Shown in pieces: positions 26,573 to 34,246 of a DNA stretch of 37,832 bases. The DNA lies in the NCBI GenBank assembly GCA_019347855.1, contig JAHWKO010000009.1:1-37832 (forward strand). The letters run 5' to 3'. The stretch comes from Actinomycetota bacterium. Lineage in GTDB: Bacteria; Actinomycetota; Nitriliruptoria; Nitriliruptorales; JAHWKO01. A program made the translations under genes and the position numbers. Every line of letters starts with the position of its first letter. The first letter of the stretch is position 1. Below the pieces are notes generated by a model. That model searched no databases and was not told where the DNA came from. It was given only the letters and a program-made list of their open reading frames with translations.

Positions 26573-26709
26573 AGGTCCACCACGGTGGCGAGTAGGGGGG
26601 TCTCAGGAACGGTGGCCACGGTCGGTCCGTTCACGGTTCCCGCGCAGGTTCCGCGGGTCGGGGAGCCGGAGGACGCGGGACGTTCAGCGGCCCCGCAGGC
26701 TACCACCGG

Positions 26710-27826
26710 TCAGGCGTCTTCCCCGGTAGCCGCCCGCCTCCGGAGCTCCCCCTCGATCAGCGCGTCCAGGTCCCCGTCGAGCACGGCCTGCACGTTGCCG
26801 ACCTCGGTGTCCGAGCGCAGGTCCTTGACCATCTGGTACGGGTGCATCACGTAGCTGCGGATCTGCGAGCCGAACCCGACGTTCTGCTTCCCGCCCCGGA
26901 GCTCGTCGAGCTCCTCCTCGCGCTCGTGCCGCTGCACCTCGGCCAGGCGGGCTTTGAGGATGCGCATGGCCACGGCCCGGTTCTGGTGCTGGGACTTCTC
27001 GTTCTGACAGGACACCACGATGCCGGTCGGCAGGTGGGTGATCCGCACGGCCGAGTCGGTGGTGTTGACGCTCTGCCCGCCGGGACCCGACGAGCGGTAG
27101 ACGTCGATCCGTACGTCCTCGTCGGGGACGTCGATCTCGTCGTCGAGCTCGGGTAGCTCCGGCACCACGTCGACCAACGCGAACGAGGTCTGCCGCCGCG
27201 AAGCCGAGTCGAACGGGGAGATCCGGACGAGTCGGTGCACGCCGTGCTCGGTCTTCAGCAGCCCGTACGCACCCTCGCCCCGCACCGAGAAGGTGGTGGA
27301 CTTCAGCCCCGCTTCCTCGCCGAACTGCTCGTCCAGGACCTCCGCTGCGAACCCGCGCTTCTCGGCCCAGCGCAGGTACATCCGTTGCAGCATCTGCGCC
27401 CAGTCCATCGCGTCGACGCCGCCCTCGCCGGCGTGGACGAGCACGATCGCGTCGGAGCTGTCGTACTCACCCGACAGCAGCGTGGCGACCTCGAGCCGGT
27501 CGAGCTCGGACTGGAGGCGTTGCAGCCCGGCCACGACGTCGGCCGACGCGGAGGCGTCCGACTCCTCCTGGGCGAGCTCGTCCAGGACCTGCAGGTCCTC
27601 GAGCTGCTGCTCGAACTCGGCGAGCCGGTCGAGCTGGGTCTCCAGACGTGACAACTCGGTCGTGACGGTACGGGCGTGCTCGACGTCGTCCCAGAGATCC
27701 TGGGTGGAGGCCTCCTCGCGCAGCTCGCTCAGCCGCTCCTGTTTGCGAGGGACGTCAAAGGTACTCCTTCACACGTGCGAGACGGGTCGTGAGCTCGTCG
27801 ACAGCGTCGGCGTTGCTCTCGGGCAT
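26710..27826 (-). CDS. prfB: Peptide chain release factor 2, with programmed +1 frameshift
   Basis: 371 residues when joined. Recognises UGA and UAA stops. A 23-codon first frame (MPESNADAVDELTTRLARVKEYL, ATG 27826, GAGGAG upstream) ends at TGA 27757-27755. A +1 shift on CTT-TGA-C then gives DVPRKQERLSELREEASTQ and the rest of the protein to 26710. Motifs: the stop-codon tripeptide SPF in RLVRISPFDSASRRQTSF and the catalytic GGQ in YRSSGPGGQSVNTTDSAVRITH. Expression should be self-limiting: low RF2 favours the shift. First gene of the ftsEX block, 137 bases before ftsE. An annotation that ignores the shift would miss the first 57 or so residues. Confidence 0.96.
27754..27769 (-). promoter_or_regulatory. 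prfB programmed frameshift site
   Basis: Minus strand AAGGAG-TAC-CTT-TGA-C. The internal Shine-Dalgarno-like AAGGAG sits three bases before the CTT slippage codon, as in E. coli prfB (AGGGGG-TAT-CTT-TGA-C). RF2 itself reads the UGA, so the site is an autoregulatory switch. Confidence 0.95.
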
Positions 27827-28156
27827 GCGGGGACCGCTCCTCGAACGTGGGATCGGCGCGAGCGTACCGGTGAGAGTGGTCGGGAGGCGGATGCCCTCCC
27901 CTCTCGGGGCACCCACCTCCCGTCCGGCACAGAGCTTCGACGCGCCTGGGACGTTCTCCTGCTCGTCCCGACGGTCGGACGGTGGCCGTAGGCCGGCCGG
28001 GTTACACGAACGGCCGTGCGCGCCGTCACATCTGCCTACGTAGCGTGATGGGTACGGAACGAGCCGCACGGAAACCCGAGACGATGCAACCTCTAGGGCG
28101 GAACACCCGTCGTACTGGGTGAACCCCTCCACAGAGGACGGGGGAAGGAAGAGGAC
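27827..28156. other. 330-base divergent intergenic region
   Basis: Lies between prfB (minus) and a 44-residue membrane protein (plus), so it must hold both promoters. I see the prfB ribosome binding site next to 27827, small dyads such as CACCC-gtcgtact-GGGTG near 28107 and CTACGTAG near 28034, and no convincing -35/-10 pair. An open frame through it on the minus strand continues the prfB first frame upstream but has no protein-like character. Confidence 0.5.
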
Positions 28157-28291
28157 ATGGACACGCTGCTCCTGATCGGGACGGTCACCATCGGCACCCC
28201 GCTCGTTGCGGGCGTCATCATCGCCCTCGGATCGGCCCTGGAGCCGAGCGAAGAGACCGGCGAGACCTTCGCGGAGACCGCGGACGCCTGA
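28157..28291 (+). CDS. Small membrane protein, 44 residues
   Basis: ATG preceded by GGAAGGAAGAGGAC. One hydrophobic helix (LLLIGTVTIGTPLVAGVIIALGSA, about 4-27) is followed by an acidic tail rich in Glu and Thr (EPSEETGETFAETADA). Likely a single-pass membrane peptide with its tail in the cytoplasm or outside; orientation is unclear because positive charges are lacking. No family is recognised. Stands alone, convergent with the alpha/beta hydrolase at 28346. The strong ribosome binding site and clear helix argue that it is real. Confidence 0.6.
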   Translation: MDTLLLIGTVTIGTPLVAGVIIALGSALEPSEETGETFAETADA

Positions 28292-28345
28292 TCGCGCACC
28301 GGTCCGGTCGCCGGTACCGACCGGACCGCCGTTCCGGGGCGTGGG

Positions 28346-29206
28346 TCACGCCCCGAGGATCGCGGTCGCGTAGCGCCAGACGGACCACAGGTCGCCGACG
28401 AGTCTCGGCAGCTGTCGCAGGTCCGCCACGAGATCGACGTGGGTGAACACCTCGACGGTGTGCACGGCTGCGTGCGGGAACGCCTCGGCGAGCGCGTGCA
28501 GCTCCCGGTCCGGGACCGTCGGATCGCCCGTGGCGTGGAGGAGGAGCACCGGCACCTCGACCCGTCCGGCGTAGGACGCGGGTGACAACCGCCGCGCGAG
28601 GTCGAGCACGCGCTCGGGCAGCTGGTCGATGTCCCCGCCCCCCAGGACCTCGAGGACGCGCTGCTGCTCGGCGGAGGTGAGGTCCTGCGCCGCCACCAGT
28701 TCCTCAGCGTCGAACAGGCGGCTCCGTGCGGTCGCCAGGAAGCCCAGCAGGTCGGCGTAGGCCCCGAACGACGCCACCGCCCGGAGGCTGCGGGCCGCGC
28801 CGGGGTCGGCCGCGGCGATCAGGCTGTAGGCGCCGCCGAACGAGAACCCGACGGCGACCACGCCCCCTCCATCATCCAACGCCTCGATCGCCGTGACCAG
28901 ATGGTCGACGTCGTCGGTGGTGAGCTGCCGGTCGGACAGCGCCATGTGGGGCACGAAGACGGCCCGCCCCGCGGCCGCGAGGGCTCCGGCGAGCCGCCGC
29001 ACCCGAGGATCGTCCGGCCCCTGCGGGGTGACGCCCGCAGCGAGCAGCACCGGCGGTCCGGTCACGGCGCGGGGCGGGTCCCAGCGGTGGCCCCGGACGC
29101 CGTCGGCCAGCTCGACGTCGCGCCACCCGGACGTCGGGACCTCACCCACCAGCCCGAGCGCTCGCGCGAGGAGCGGTACGGCGCGCAGCGCCGCACGGAT
29201 CCTCAC
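28346..29206 (-). CDS. Alpha/beta hydrolase (dienelactone hydrolase-like)
   Basis: 286 residues. GTG start overlapping the stop of the DUF11 gene (GTGA). The nucleophile elbow is VGFSFGGAYSL (Ser), the acid is in LLHATGDPTVPDREL (Asp), and the base in EVFTHVDL (His). The region before the elbow (LLAAGVTPQGPDDPRVRRLAGALAAAGRAVFVPHM) matches lipase-like hydrolases that act on apolar esters. No clear signal peptide, though residues 5-20 are mildly hydrophobic. Translational coupling to a surface-anchored protein is unexpected for a cytoplasmic hydrolase and may only reflect operon packing. Substrate unknown. Confidence 0.83.
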   Translation of the reverse strand: MRIRAALRAVPLLARALGLVGEVPTSGWRDVELADGVRGHRWDPPRAVTGPPVLLAAGVTPQGPDDPRVRRLAGALAAAGRAVFVPHMALSDRQLTTDDVDHLVTAIEALDDGGGVVAVGFSFGGAYSLIAAADPGAARSLRAVASFGAYADLLGFLATARSRLFDAEELVAAQDLTSAEQQRVLEVLGGGDIDQLPERVLDLARRLSPASYAGRVEVPVLLLHATGDPTVPDRELHALAEAFPHAAVHTVEVFTHVDLVADLRQLPRLVGDLWSVWRYATAILGA

Positions 29207-31383
29207 CGCTCGGCGTACACCTCCCGCGACGGCCCGATCGCGTTCGCGGCCGCCACCAACAGCATGCCGAGCAGCAGCGACAGCGACCCGCTCCAGAACA
29301 GGAGATCCGGGTGCTCGTCCAGACCGGTCGCGGGGAGCTCACCCGCGGCTCCAGTCTCATCGTCCGGTGCGGCTGCCTCCTCGACGGTGGTCACGGCCTC
29401 GTCCATGGCGGGTGTGTCCACCCCCGTCCCGGTCCCACGCGCCACGTTGACCAGGACCCCGCCGGCGTCCGGCGCGACGTCCACGTCGAAGGTCACGACC
29501 ACGACGCGCCCGGGAGCGAGGTCACCCAGCGGCAGTCCGCCGGCCAGGGGGTCCGACCCGCCGTCCGGCACCGGGGCGCCGTCGACGGTGACCGACCCCG
29601 CGACGTAGGTGGTGCCGTCCGGCACGACGTCGACGAGTCGCACGTCGCGGGCGGTGTGTGGGCCCTCGCTGGTCACGGTGACCGTGTAGCTGATCGCGCC
29701 TCCCGGGGCGACGGAGGTCACCGACGCGTCCTTCGCGACCGCCAGCGCCGCGGTGGCGTTGACCGGGTGGCGCACCTCGCTGGACGTCGCGGGGACGCCG
29801 TCGCCCGTGGCGGTCGCGAGGTTCACGAGCTCGGTCTGCCCACGGTCGTCCACGTCCACGGTCAGCAGCAGGGTGTGTGACGTCCCCGGTGCCAGGTCGG
29901 GCAGTCGCATGCCGGCCTCGAGCGCCTCGACCTCGACGGGCTCGCCACCCAGCGTTGCGGTGACCGGCGTGACGCCATCAGGCAGCGGGTCGGTCAGCAC
30001 GATGCCGGTGGTGGTCGCGGTACCCGGGTTGGAGACCTCCACGGTGTAGGTCACCCGGTCGCCCGGCTCGAGCGCGGTCCCGGCGGCGGGGTCGGCGGAC
30101 TTCGCGACCGCCAGGCCGGGACGCAGCACGGGATCGGTCGTGGTGGCGGTGTCGTTCGTGGGATCGCGGTCGAGCTCGGTCTGCACCGTGGCGACGTTCG
30201 TGACGGTGTCGGCGGCCGTGGCCGCCACCTCGACCTCGAACGCCAGCAGCGTGACCTCGCCTGGCGCGATCGCGGCGTCCGTGGTGCAGGTGACGGTGCC
30301 GTCGATGTGTGCGCAGTCCCACCCGTCGGCCGTGGCTGCGACGAAGGTCAGGCCGTCGGGTAGCTCGTCGGTGACGGTGACGGTCCCGGAGGTCGCCGAC
30401 GGCCCCACGTTCGTCACGGTGAGCTGGTAGGTACCCGAGCGCCCCGCCACGAGCGACGACGCCACGCCCTTGGCGATGGCCAGGTCCGGTGCCTCCAACG
30501 CCTGGATCGTGATCGACGACGACAGCGGCGGCACGTCCGCGTCGTAGTCGGCGTTGTAGTGGAAGCTTCCCGCGGCGCCGCTCGCTCCCGAGAAGTCGTA
30601 GATCAGGTTGCGCAGGGTCGCGGTGCCGGCCCCCACGACCTCGACGGTGTACACGGTGACGATGTCCCCACCGGCCTTGCCGGTCCCCGTGCAGGTCCGC
30701 GTGACCGGATCCCATCCACACGCGTCGGCGTACGTGGTGTCGAGCACGGTCCCCGGCGGCTCGCTGAGCGACGTCTCGACGTCGACGATCCGGAACATCG
30801 ACGTCGGCCAGTCCAGGAACGACGAGAGTTGCTCGTAGCCCCCAGGGGCGGTGCTCGACGTCGCCGTGTAGGTGTAGGTCCCCCCGACGTACACGGTCTG
30901 GGGACCGTCGACCGAGATGGAGTCGTTGCGGTTCTGCGAGATCAGCTCCTCGACGTACAGGGGGATCGTGGTCGACGACGCGGCGACGCCTCCGTCCGCG
31001 GTGACCTCGAGGTGGAACGCCCGGGTGGTGCCGAAGGCGGCGGCGTCCCGGGTGACGGTGACGAGGAAGTACGCATCGACACAGTCGCCGGGGGCGAGCG
31101 CTGGGTCGGACAGCGATGTGGGGCCCTCGACGGCGATGAACGGGTTCGCCGTGTCCCAGACGAACGTGGTGACCAGGCCCGTCGCCGTCTCGTCCCCGGT
31201 GTTACAGACCCGCCCACCCTGGAGGAAGCGGTTGGGTCCGGTGTTCACTTGGGGGGAATCGAGCCCGATCACGTTCCAGCTGATCGACTCCACCGTGAGC
31301 GCCGGCGCGGCGGATGCCGGCCCCGCGAACACCCCCGCCACCAGAACGGCCAGCACCCCGAACACGATCCCACGTCGCAGCAC
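29203..31383 (-). CDS. LPATG-anchored surface protein with DUF11 repeats
   Basis: 726 residues, GTG start. Signal peptide about 1-25 (MLRRGIVFGVLAVLVAGVFAGPASA). An N-terminal region of about 270 residues, Thr/Gly/Asp-rich and beta-like, holds four cysteines that may form disulfides (RVCNTGDE, GDCVDAY, DACGWDPVTRTCTG). Three DUF11 repeats follow at about 302-410, 418-530 and 538-655, each starting like LAVAKSADPA or LAIAKGV and including VTYTVEVSNPG, TDPLPDGV and LVNLATATG. The end is ELPATG, a hydrophobic helix, then GPSREVYAER. LPATG is sortase-like, although the tail is less basic than usual. Likely a structural or adhesive stalk on the cell surface. Confidence 0.88.
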   Translation of the reverse strand: MLRRGIVFGVLAVLVAGVFAGPASAAPALTVESISWNVIGLDSPQVNTGPNRFLQGGRVCNTGDETATGLVTTFVWDTANPFIAVEGPTSLSDPALAPGDCVDAYFLVTVTRDAAAFGTTRAFHLEVTADGGVAASSTTIPLYVEELISQNRNDSISVDGPQTVYVGGTYTYTATSSTAPGGYEQLSSFLDWPTSMFRIVDVETSLSEPPGTVLDTTYADACGWDPVTRTCTGTGKAGGDIVTVYTVEVVGAGTATLRNLIYDFSGASGAAGSFHYNADYDADVPPLSSSITIQALEAPDLAIAKGVASSLVAGRSGTYQLTVTNVGPSATSGTVTVTDELPDGLTFVAATADGWDCAHIDGTVTCTTDAAIAPGEVTLLAFEVEVAATAADTVTNVATVQTELDRDPTNDTATTTDPVLRPGLAVAKSADPAAGTALEPGDRVTYTVEVSNPGTATTTGIVLTDPLPDGVTPVTATLGGEPVEVEALEAGMRLPDLAPGTSHTLLLTVDVDDRGQTELVNLATATGDGVPATSSEVRHPVNATAALAVAKDASVTSVAPGGAISYTVTVTSEGPHTARDVRLVDVVPDGTTYVAGSVTVDGAPVPDGGSDPLAGGLPLGDLAPGRVVVVTFDVDVAPDAGGVLVNVARGTGTGVDTPAMDEAVTTVEEAAAPDDETGAAGELPATGLDEHPDLLFWSGSLSLLLGMLLVAAANAIGPSREVYAER

Positions 31384-31471
31384 GCCAGCCCCCTCGCCCC
31401 CGTTCGGACCCCCGGAGCGTAGGGCACCGGCCTCGGCGCTGTCCGCTGCGACGAGCGAGAGGGTCGTGGTC

Positions 31472-31477
31472 TAGCCT
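31472..31477 (+). promoter_or_regulatory. Putative -10 box TAGCCT upstream of the luciferase-like oxidoreductase
   Basis: TAGCCT lies 29 bases before the GTG, in the context TCTAGCCTCGA, which is identical to the 11 bases upstream of the HAD-otsB-GH65 operon. No clear -35 is visible. Confidence 0.35.
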
Positions 31478-31506
31478 CGACCAGACGCCGGAACGGAGCG
31501 AAGGCT

Positions 31507-32505
31507 GTGCCACGTCTCGCCGCGATGGTCACCCCCGGGGCGTCCCTCCAGCAGGCGGCGCTGCGCGCCAGCGTCGCGGAGGACCTCGGCTACGAGCTCG
31601 TCCTCACGAACCACATCGCGGACCACGACGGACTCCTAGCCCTCGCGGCCTACGGGGCCACCACCTCGACGGTCCGGCTCGGGACCGGGGTGTACCCGGC
31701 CTTCCTCCAGACCGCGCTGTCGCTCGGCCACCAGGCGGCGACGCTGGACGCCCTGCTCGAGGGACGGCTCGTCCTGGGGCTCGGCACCAGCCACCGCCCC
31801 GTGATCGAGGGGTGGCACGGGTTGGACTTCCCGGAGGATCCGGTGACCGCGATGCGTGAGATCGTCGGGGCGTTGCGGTCGTTGTTCCGCGAGGGGGGCG
31901 CGGACGTGGACGGCGGGCACGTCCGCATCGGCGGCTTCCGGTTCAACCGCTTCGAACCGAACCCGGACATCCCGATCCACCTCGCCGCCCTGGGTCCACA
32001 GATGCTCCGGCTGGCGGGGGAGGTCGCCGACGGCGTCGTCCTGTGGCTGTGCGACCCCGGGTACATCGCCGAGGAGGTCGTCCCCGGGATCGCCGAGGGC
32101 GCGGAGCGGGCGGGGCGCGACCCCGCCGAGATCGAGATAGTGCCGGCCGTGACCGTCTCGGTCACCGATGACCCGGCGCCCGCCTTCGACAAGATGCGCC
32201 GGATGCTCGTGACGTACCTGTCGCTGCCCTTCTACCGGAACATGCTGGTCCGGGCGGGGTTCCAGGAGGACCTGGACCGGTTCGACGCCGGCATCGAGGC
32301 GGGGGACGTCGACCAGGCGCGGTCCGGCATCTCGGAGGATCTGATCCGCAGGCTCGCGGGCCTCGGCACGGTCGACGAGGTCGGTCGGACCCTCGACCGC
32401 TACCGGGAAGCTGGGGCGACCCTGCCGGCCGTCGGCCCGCTGACCGTCGAGGGGTCAGCCTCGTACGAGGAGATCCTCGCAGCGGCTGCGAACGGACTCA
32501 GCTGA
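31507..32505 (+). CDS. Luciferase-like (LLM class) oxidoreductase, probably F420-dependent
   Basis: 332 residues, GTG start with GGAG upstream. A TIM-barrel flavin or F420 oxidoreductase. Motifs: AEDLGYELVLTNHIADHDGLLALAAYGATTSTVRLGTGVYP, LGHQAATLDALLEGRLVLGLGTSHRPVIEGWHGLDF, and IPIHLAALGPQMLRLAGEVADGVVLWLCDPGY. The LGLG-S-H-PVIEG and LAALGPRMLRLAGE-type pieces are typical of an actinobacterial group assigned to coenzyme F420 (TIGR03564-like). FMN cannot be excluded from sequence. Substrate unknown. Single gene on its own promoter, divergent from the DUF11 operon. Confidence 0.87.
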   Translation: MPRLAAMVTPGASLQQAALRASVAEDLGYELVLTNHIADHDGLLALAAYGATTSTVRLGTGVYPAFLQTALSLGHQAATLDALLEGRLVLGLGTSHRPVIEGWHGLDFPEDPVTAMREIVGALRSLFREGGADVDGGHVRIGGFRFNRFEPNPDIPIHLAALGPQMLRLAGEVADGVVLWLCDPGYIAEEVVPGIAEGAERAGRDPAEIEIVPAVTVSVTDDPAPAFDKMRRMLVTYLSLPFYRNMLVRAGFQEDLDRFDAGIEAGDVDQARSGISEDLIRRLAGLGTVDEVGRTLDRYREAGATLPAVGPLTVEGSASYEEILAAAANGLS

Positions 32506-32734
32506 CCTGGGTGGGGGCGGGTTCGACGCGCACCCCGGTCGTGACCCCGACGCCTGCACGGTCGTACCGCGGCGACGACCTCCCAGGGAGACGGTGGAGG
32601 GCGAGGAGCCGTTGCTGTGGGTGGTTCTGCGGTCCGCTGCTGCGGCGGAACGGCCGGGGCATGCCCAGCAGCGCAGGGGGCGACCCCTACCCTCTCGGGG
32701 GAGCCGGACGACCGTGGATCGACGCGGAGATCAC

Positions 32735-33544
32735 ATGCCCCTCAACGTCCTGCGCCCGCTCGGCTGGGCCTTCCCACCCCGGCCCCTCACCGAGCGCGAG
32801 ATCCTGACGCGCCTGCCTGAGGGTCCGGCGTTCCGTCCGCCGCTGCTGTTCGTGCACGGTGCCCTGCACGGCGCTTGGTGCTGGGACGAGAACTGGATGC
32901 CCGAGGCGGCGTCGCGGGGCTGGCCGACCTACGCGGTGAGCCTCCGCGGGCACGGCGCCAGCGGTGGACGCTCCCAGCTGAACCGCTGGAAGCTGCGCGA
33001 CTACGTGCACGACGTGATGCAGGCGGTCACGGCCCTGCAGGAACCACCCGTGCTGATCGGGCACTCGCTGGGGGCCACGGTCGTGCAGCGCGTCCTGCGC
33101 CGGTACGAGCCCCGCGCAGCCGTCCTGGTCGCGCCGGCCGCAGGGCCGGGTATCGCCGTGCGGATGCTGCGACAGCACCCGACCGACGTGGTGCGGGCCG
33201 CGCTCGGACGTTCGGTGCCCGCGCGACGCGAGTACCTCCTGTCCGACCGTCTCGATGACGAGCAGGCCGAGCTGTACCTGTCCCGCATGGAGCCCGAGTC
33301 AGCACTCGCGCAGTGGGAGATGCTGCTGCCCTCGAACCCCGTCGAGACCGACGTCCCCGTGCTGGTGCTCGGGGCCGAGCACGATCCGTTCGCCGCGCCC
33401 CACGAGGTATCCCGGCTGGCGCAGGCGTACGGCACCCAGGCTCGGATCTTCAAGGGGATGGGCCACTCGATGATGCTCGACGCCGGGTGGCGCGCCCCGC
33501 TCGAGGTGCTCCTGCGGTGGGTCGAGGACGACGTCCTGCCCTAA
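32735..33544 (+). CDS. Alpha/beta hydrolase
   Basis: 269 residues. ATG 32735 preceded by CGGAGA; the open frame runs further upstream but reads as low-complexity Arg-rich text, so the ATG is preferred. Oxyanion segment LFVHGALHGAWCWDENW, AVSLRGHGASGG, nucleophile elbow IGHSLGATVVQ, acid LVLGAEHDPFAAP and base GMGHSMMLD give a complete triad. The HGAxHGAWCW form is common in esterase, lysophospholipase and methyl-esterase-like members. No signal peptide. The 229 bases before it hold no other gene. Followed at once by a long inverted repeat. Confidence 0.86.
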   Translation: MPLNVLRPLGWAFPPRPLTEREILTRLPEGPAFRPPLLFVHGALHGAWCWDENWMPEAASRGWPTYAVSLRGHGASGGRSQLNRWKLRDYVHDVMQAVTALQEPPVLIGHSLGATVVQRVLRRYEPRAAVLVAPAAGPGIAVRMLRQHPTDVVRAALGRSVPARREYLLSDRLDDEQAELYLSRMEPESALAQWEMLLPSNPVETDVPVLVLGAEHDPFAAPHEVSRLAQAYGTQARIFKGMGHSMMLDAGWRAPLEVLLRWVEDDVLP

Positions 33545-33545
33545 C

Positions 33546-33599
33546 GCGAATCTGGGTGGATCTTCTCCAACATGCTGTACTACTTCCACCCAGATGCGC
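33546..33599. terminator. Long inverted repeat between convergent genes, probable bidirectional terminator
   Basis: Arms ATCTGGGTGGA (33550-33560) and TCCACCCAGAT (33585-33595) enclose a 24-base AT-richer loop; GCG and CGC outside add three pairs after one mismatch. It begins one base after the alpha/beta hydrolase stop and ends 16 bases before the stop of the convergent MhuD-like gene. Confidence 0.65.
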
Positions 33600-33614
33600 A
33601 CAAGCGGGGGGCGG

Positions 33615-33932
33615 TCAGGTCCCGCCGCCCTCGACGTCCAGCACGACCTCGAAGCTCAGCAGCTCCGAGCCGGTGGCCGCCGGCCCCTGATCGCGGGTCT
33701 GCGCGTGACCCTTGTCGAACTCCCGGCTCTCGACCCAGCGCTGGAAGGACTCCTCGTCAGCCCAGCGGGTCATCACGAAGTAGCGGCCCCCCTCGTCGGT
33801 GGGGCGGAGCAGCGAGAAGCCCTCGAACCCGGGGAGCTTCTCGACCTCCCCGGCGCGGTCCCGGAACCGCTCCTCGAGGGTCTCGCCGAGGTGGCCCGGC
33901 ACCTCGAGTGCGTTGATCTTCACGACGCTCAC
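33615..33932 (-). CDS. MhuD-like haem-degrading mono-oxygenase (ABM fold)
   Basis: 105 residues from GTG 33932, with GGAGG seven bases upstream; longer in-frame starts have no such site. The start SVVKINALEVP and the text PGFEGFSLLRPT, RYFVMTRWADEESFQRWVES and SELLSFEVVLDVEGG closely match mycobacterial MhuD, which opens haem to mycobilin and frees iron without releasing CO. Asn7 and Trp66 fall at the numbers of the MhuD active-site residues. The haem ligand His75 probably corresponds to His76, in a loop two residues longer (REFDKGHAQ). Likely role: haem-iron use in the cytoplasm. Some ABM proteins of this look act on other substrates, so haem is inference. No haem transport genes are nearby. 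Confidence 0.83.
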   Translation of the reverse strand: MSVVKINALEVPGHLGETLEERFRDRAGEVEKLPGFEGFSLLRPTDEGGRYFVMTRWADEESFQRWVESREFDKGHAQTRDQGPAATGSELLSFEVVLDVEGGGT

Positions 33933-34073
33933 GGTCGCCTCCGTCCCGTCTGGTCCGACGCCCCATGCAACCTCATCGCGCCGGGACGCGCCGCGCCGAC
34001 CTGGTCCTTCGGCCATGGAGCCCGGGCACCCATCGAGGACACTGGGGGAACCGACCACCGAGGAGCCGGCCCG

Positions 34074-34235
34074 ATGTCCTGGATCCTGCTGATCATCACC
34101 GCGCTCGTGCTGGCGAACCTCGCGGCCGCCTTCAAGAGCGCATCGCGCGTCCCGGTCCGGCTGGACACCGAGGAGGAGCGCCTGCGGCGCGCGGTCGCGG
34201 AACGTCGCGCCGCCGAAGAGGACGCCGCGGCCTGA
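34074..34235 (+). CDS. Small membrane protein, 53 residues
   Basis: ATG with GAGGAG eight bases upstream. One N-terminal hydrophobic helix (WILLIITALVLANLAAAF, about 3-20) is followed by a highly charged, Glu/Arg-rich helical tail (LDTEEERLRRAVAERRAAEEDAAA), probably coiled coil in the cytoplasm. No family recognised. Divergent from the MhuD-like gene and convergent with transketolase, with 11 bases between stops. Confidence 0.6.
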   Translation: MSWILLIITALVLANLAAAFKSASRVPVRLDTEEERLRRAVAERRAAEEDAAA

Positions 34236-34246
34236 TCAGCGCCTGC

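Noticed and set aside
26710..27826. prfB as a pseudogene because of the in-frame TGA after 23 codons
   Set aside because: The TGA is in the standard CTT-TGA-C frameshift context with AAGGAG at the correct distance, and the +1 frame continues without a break.
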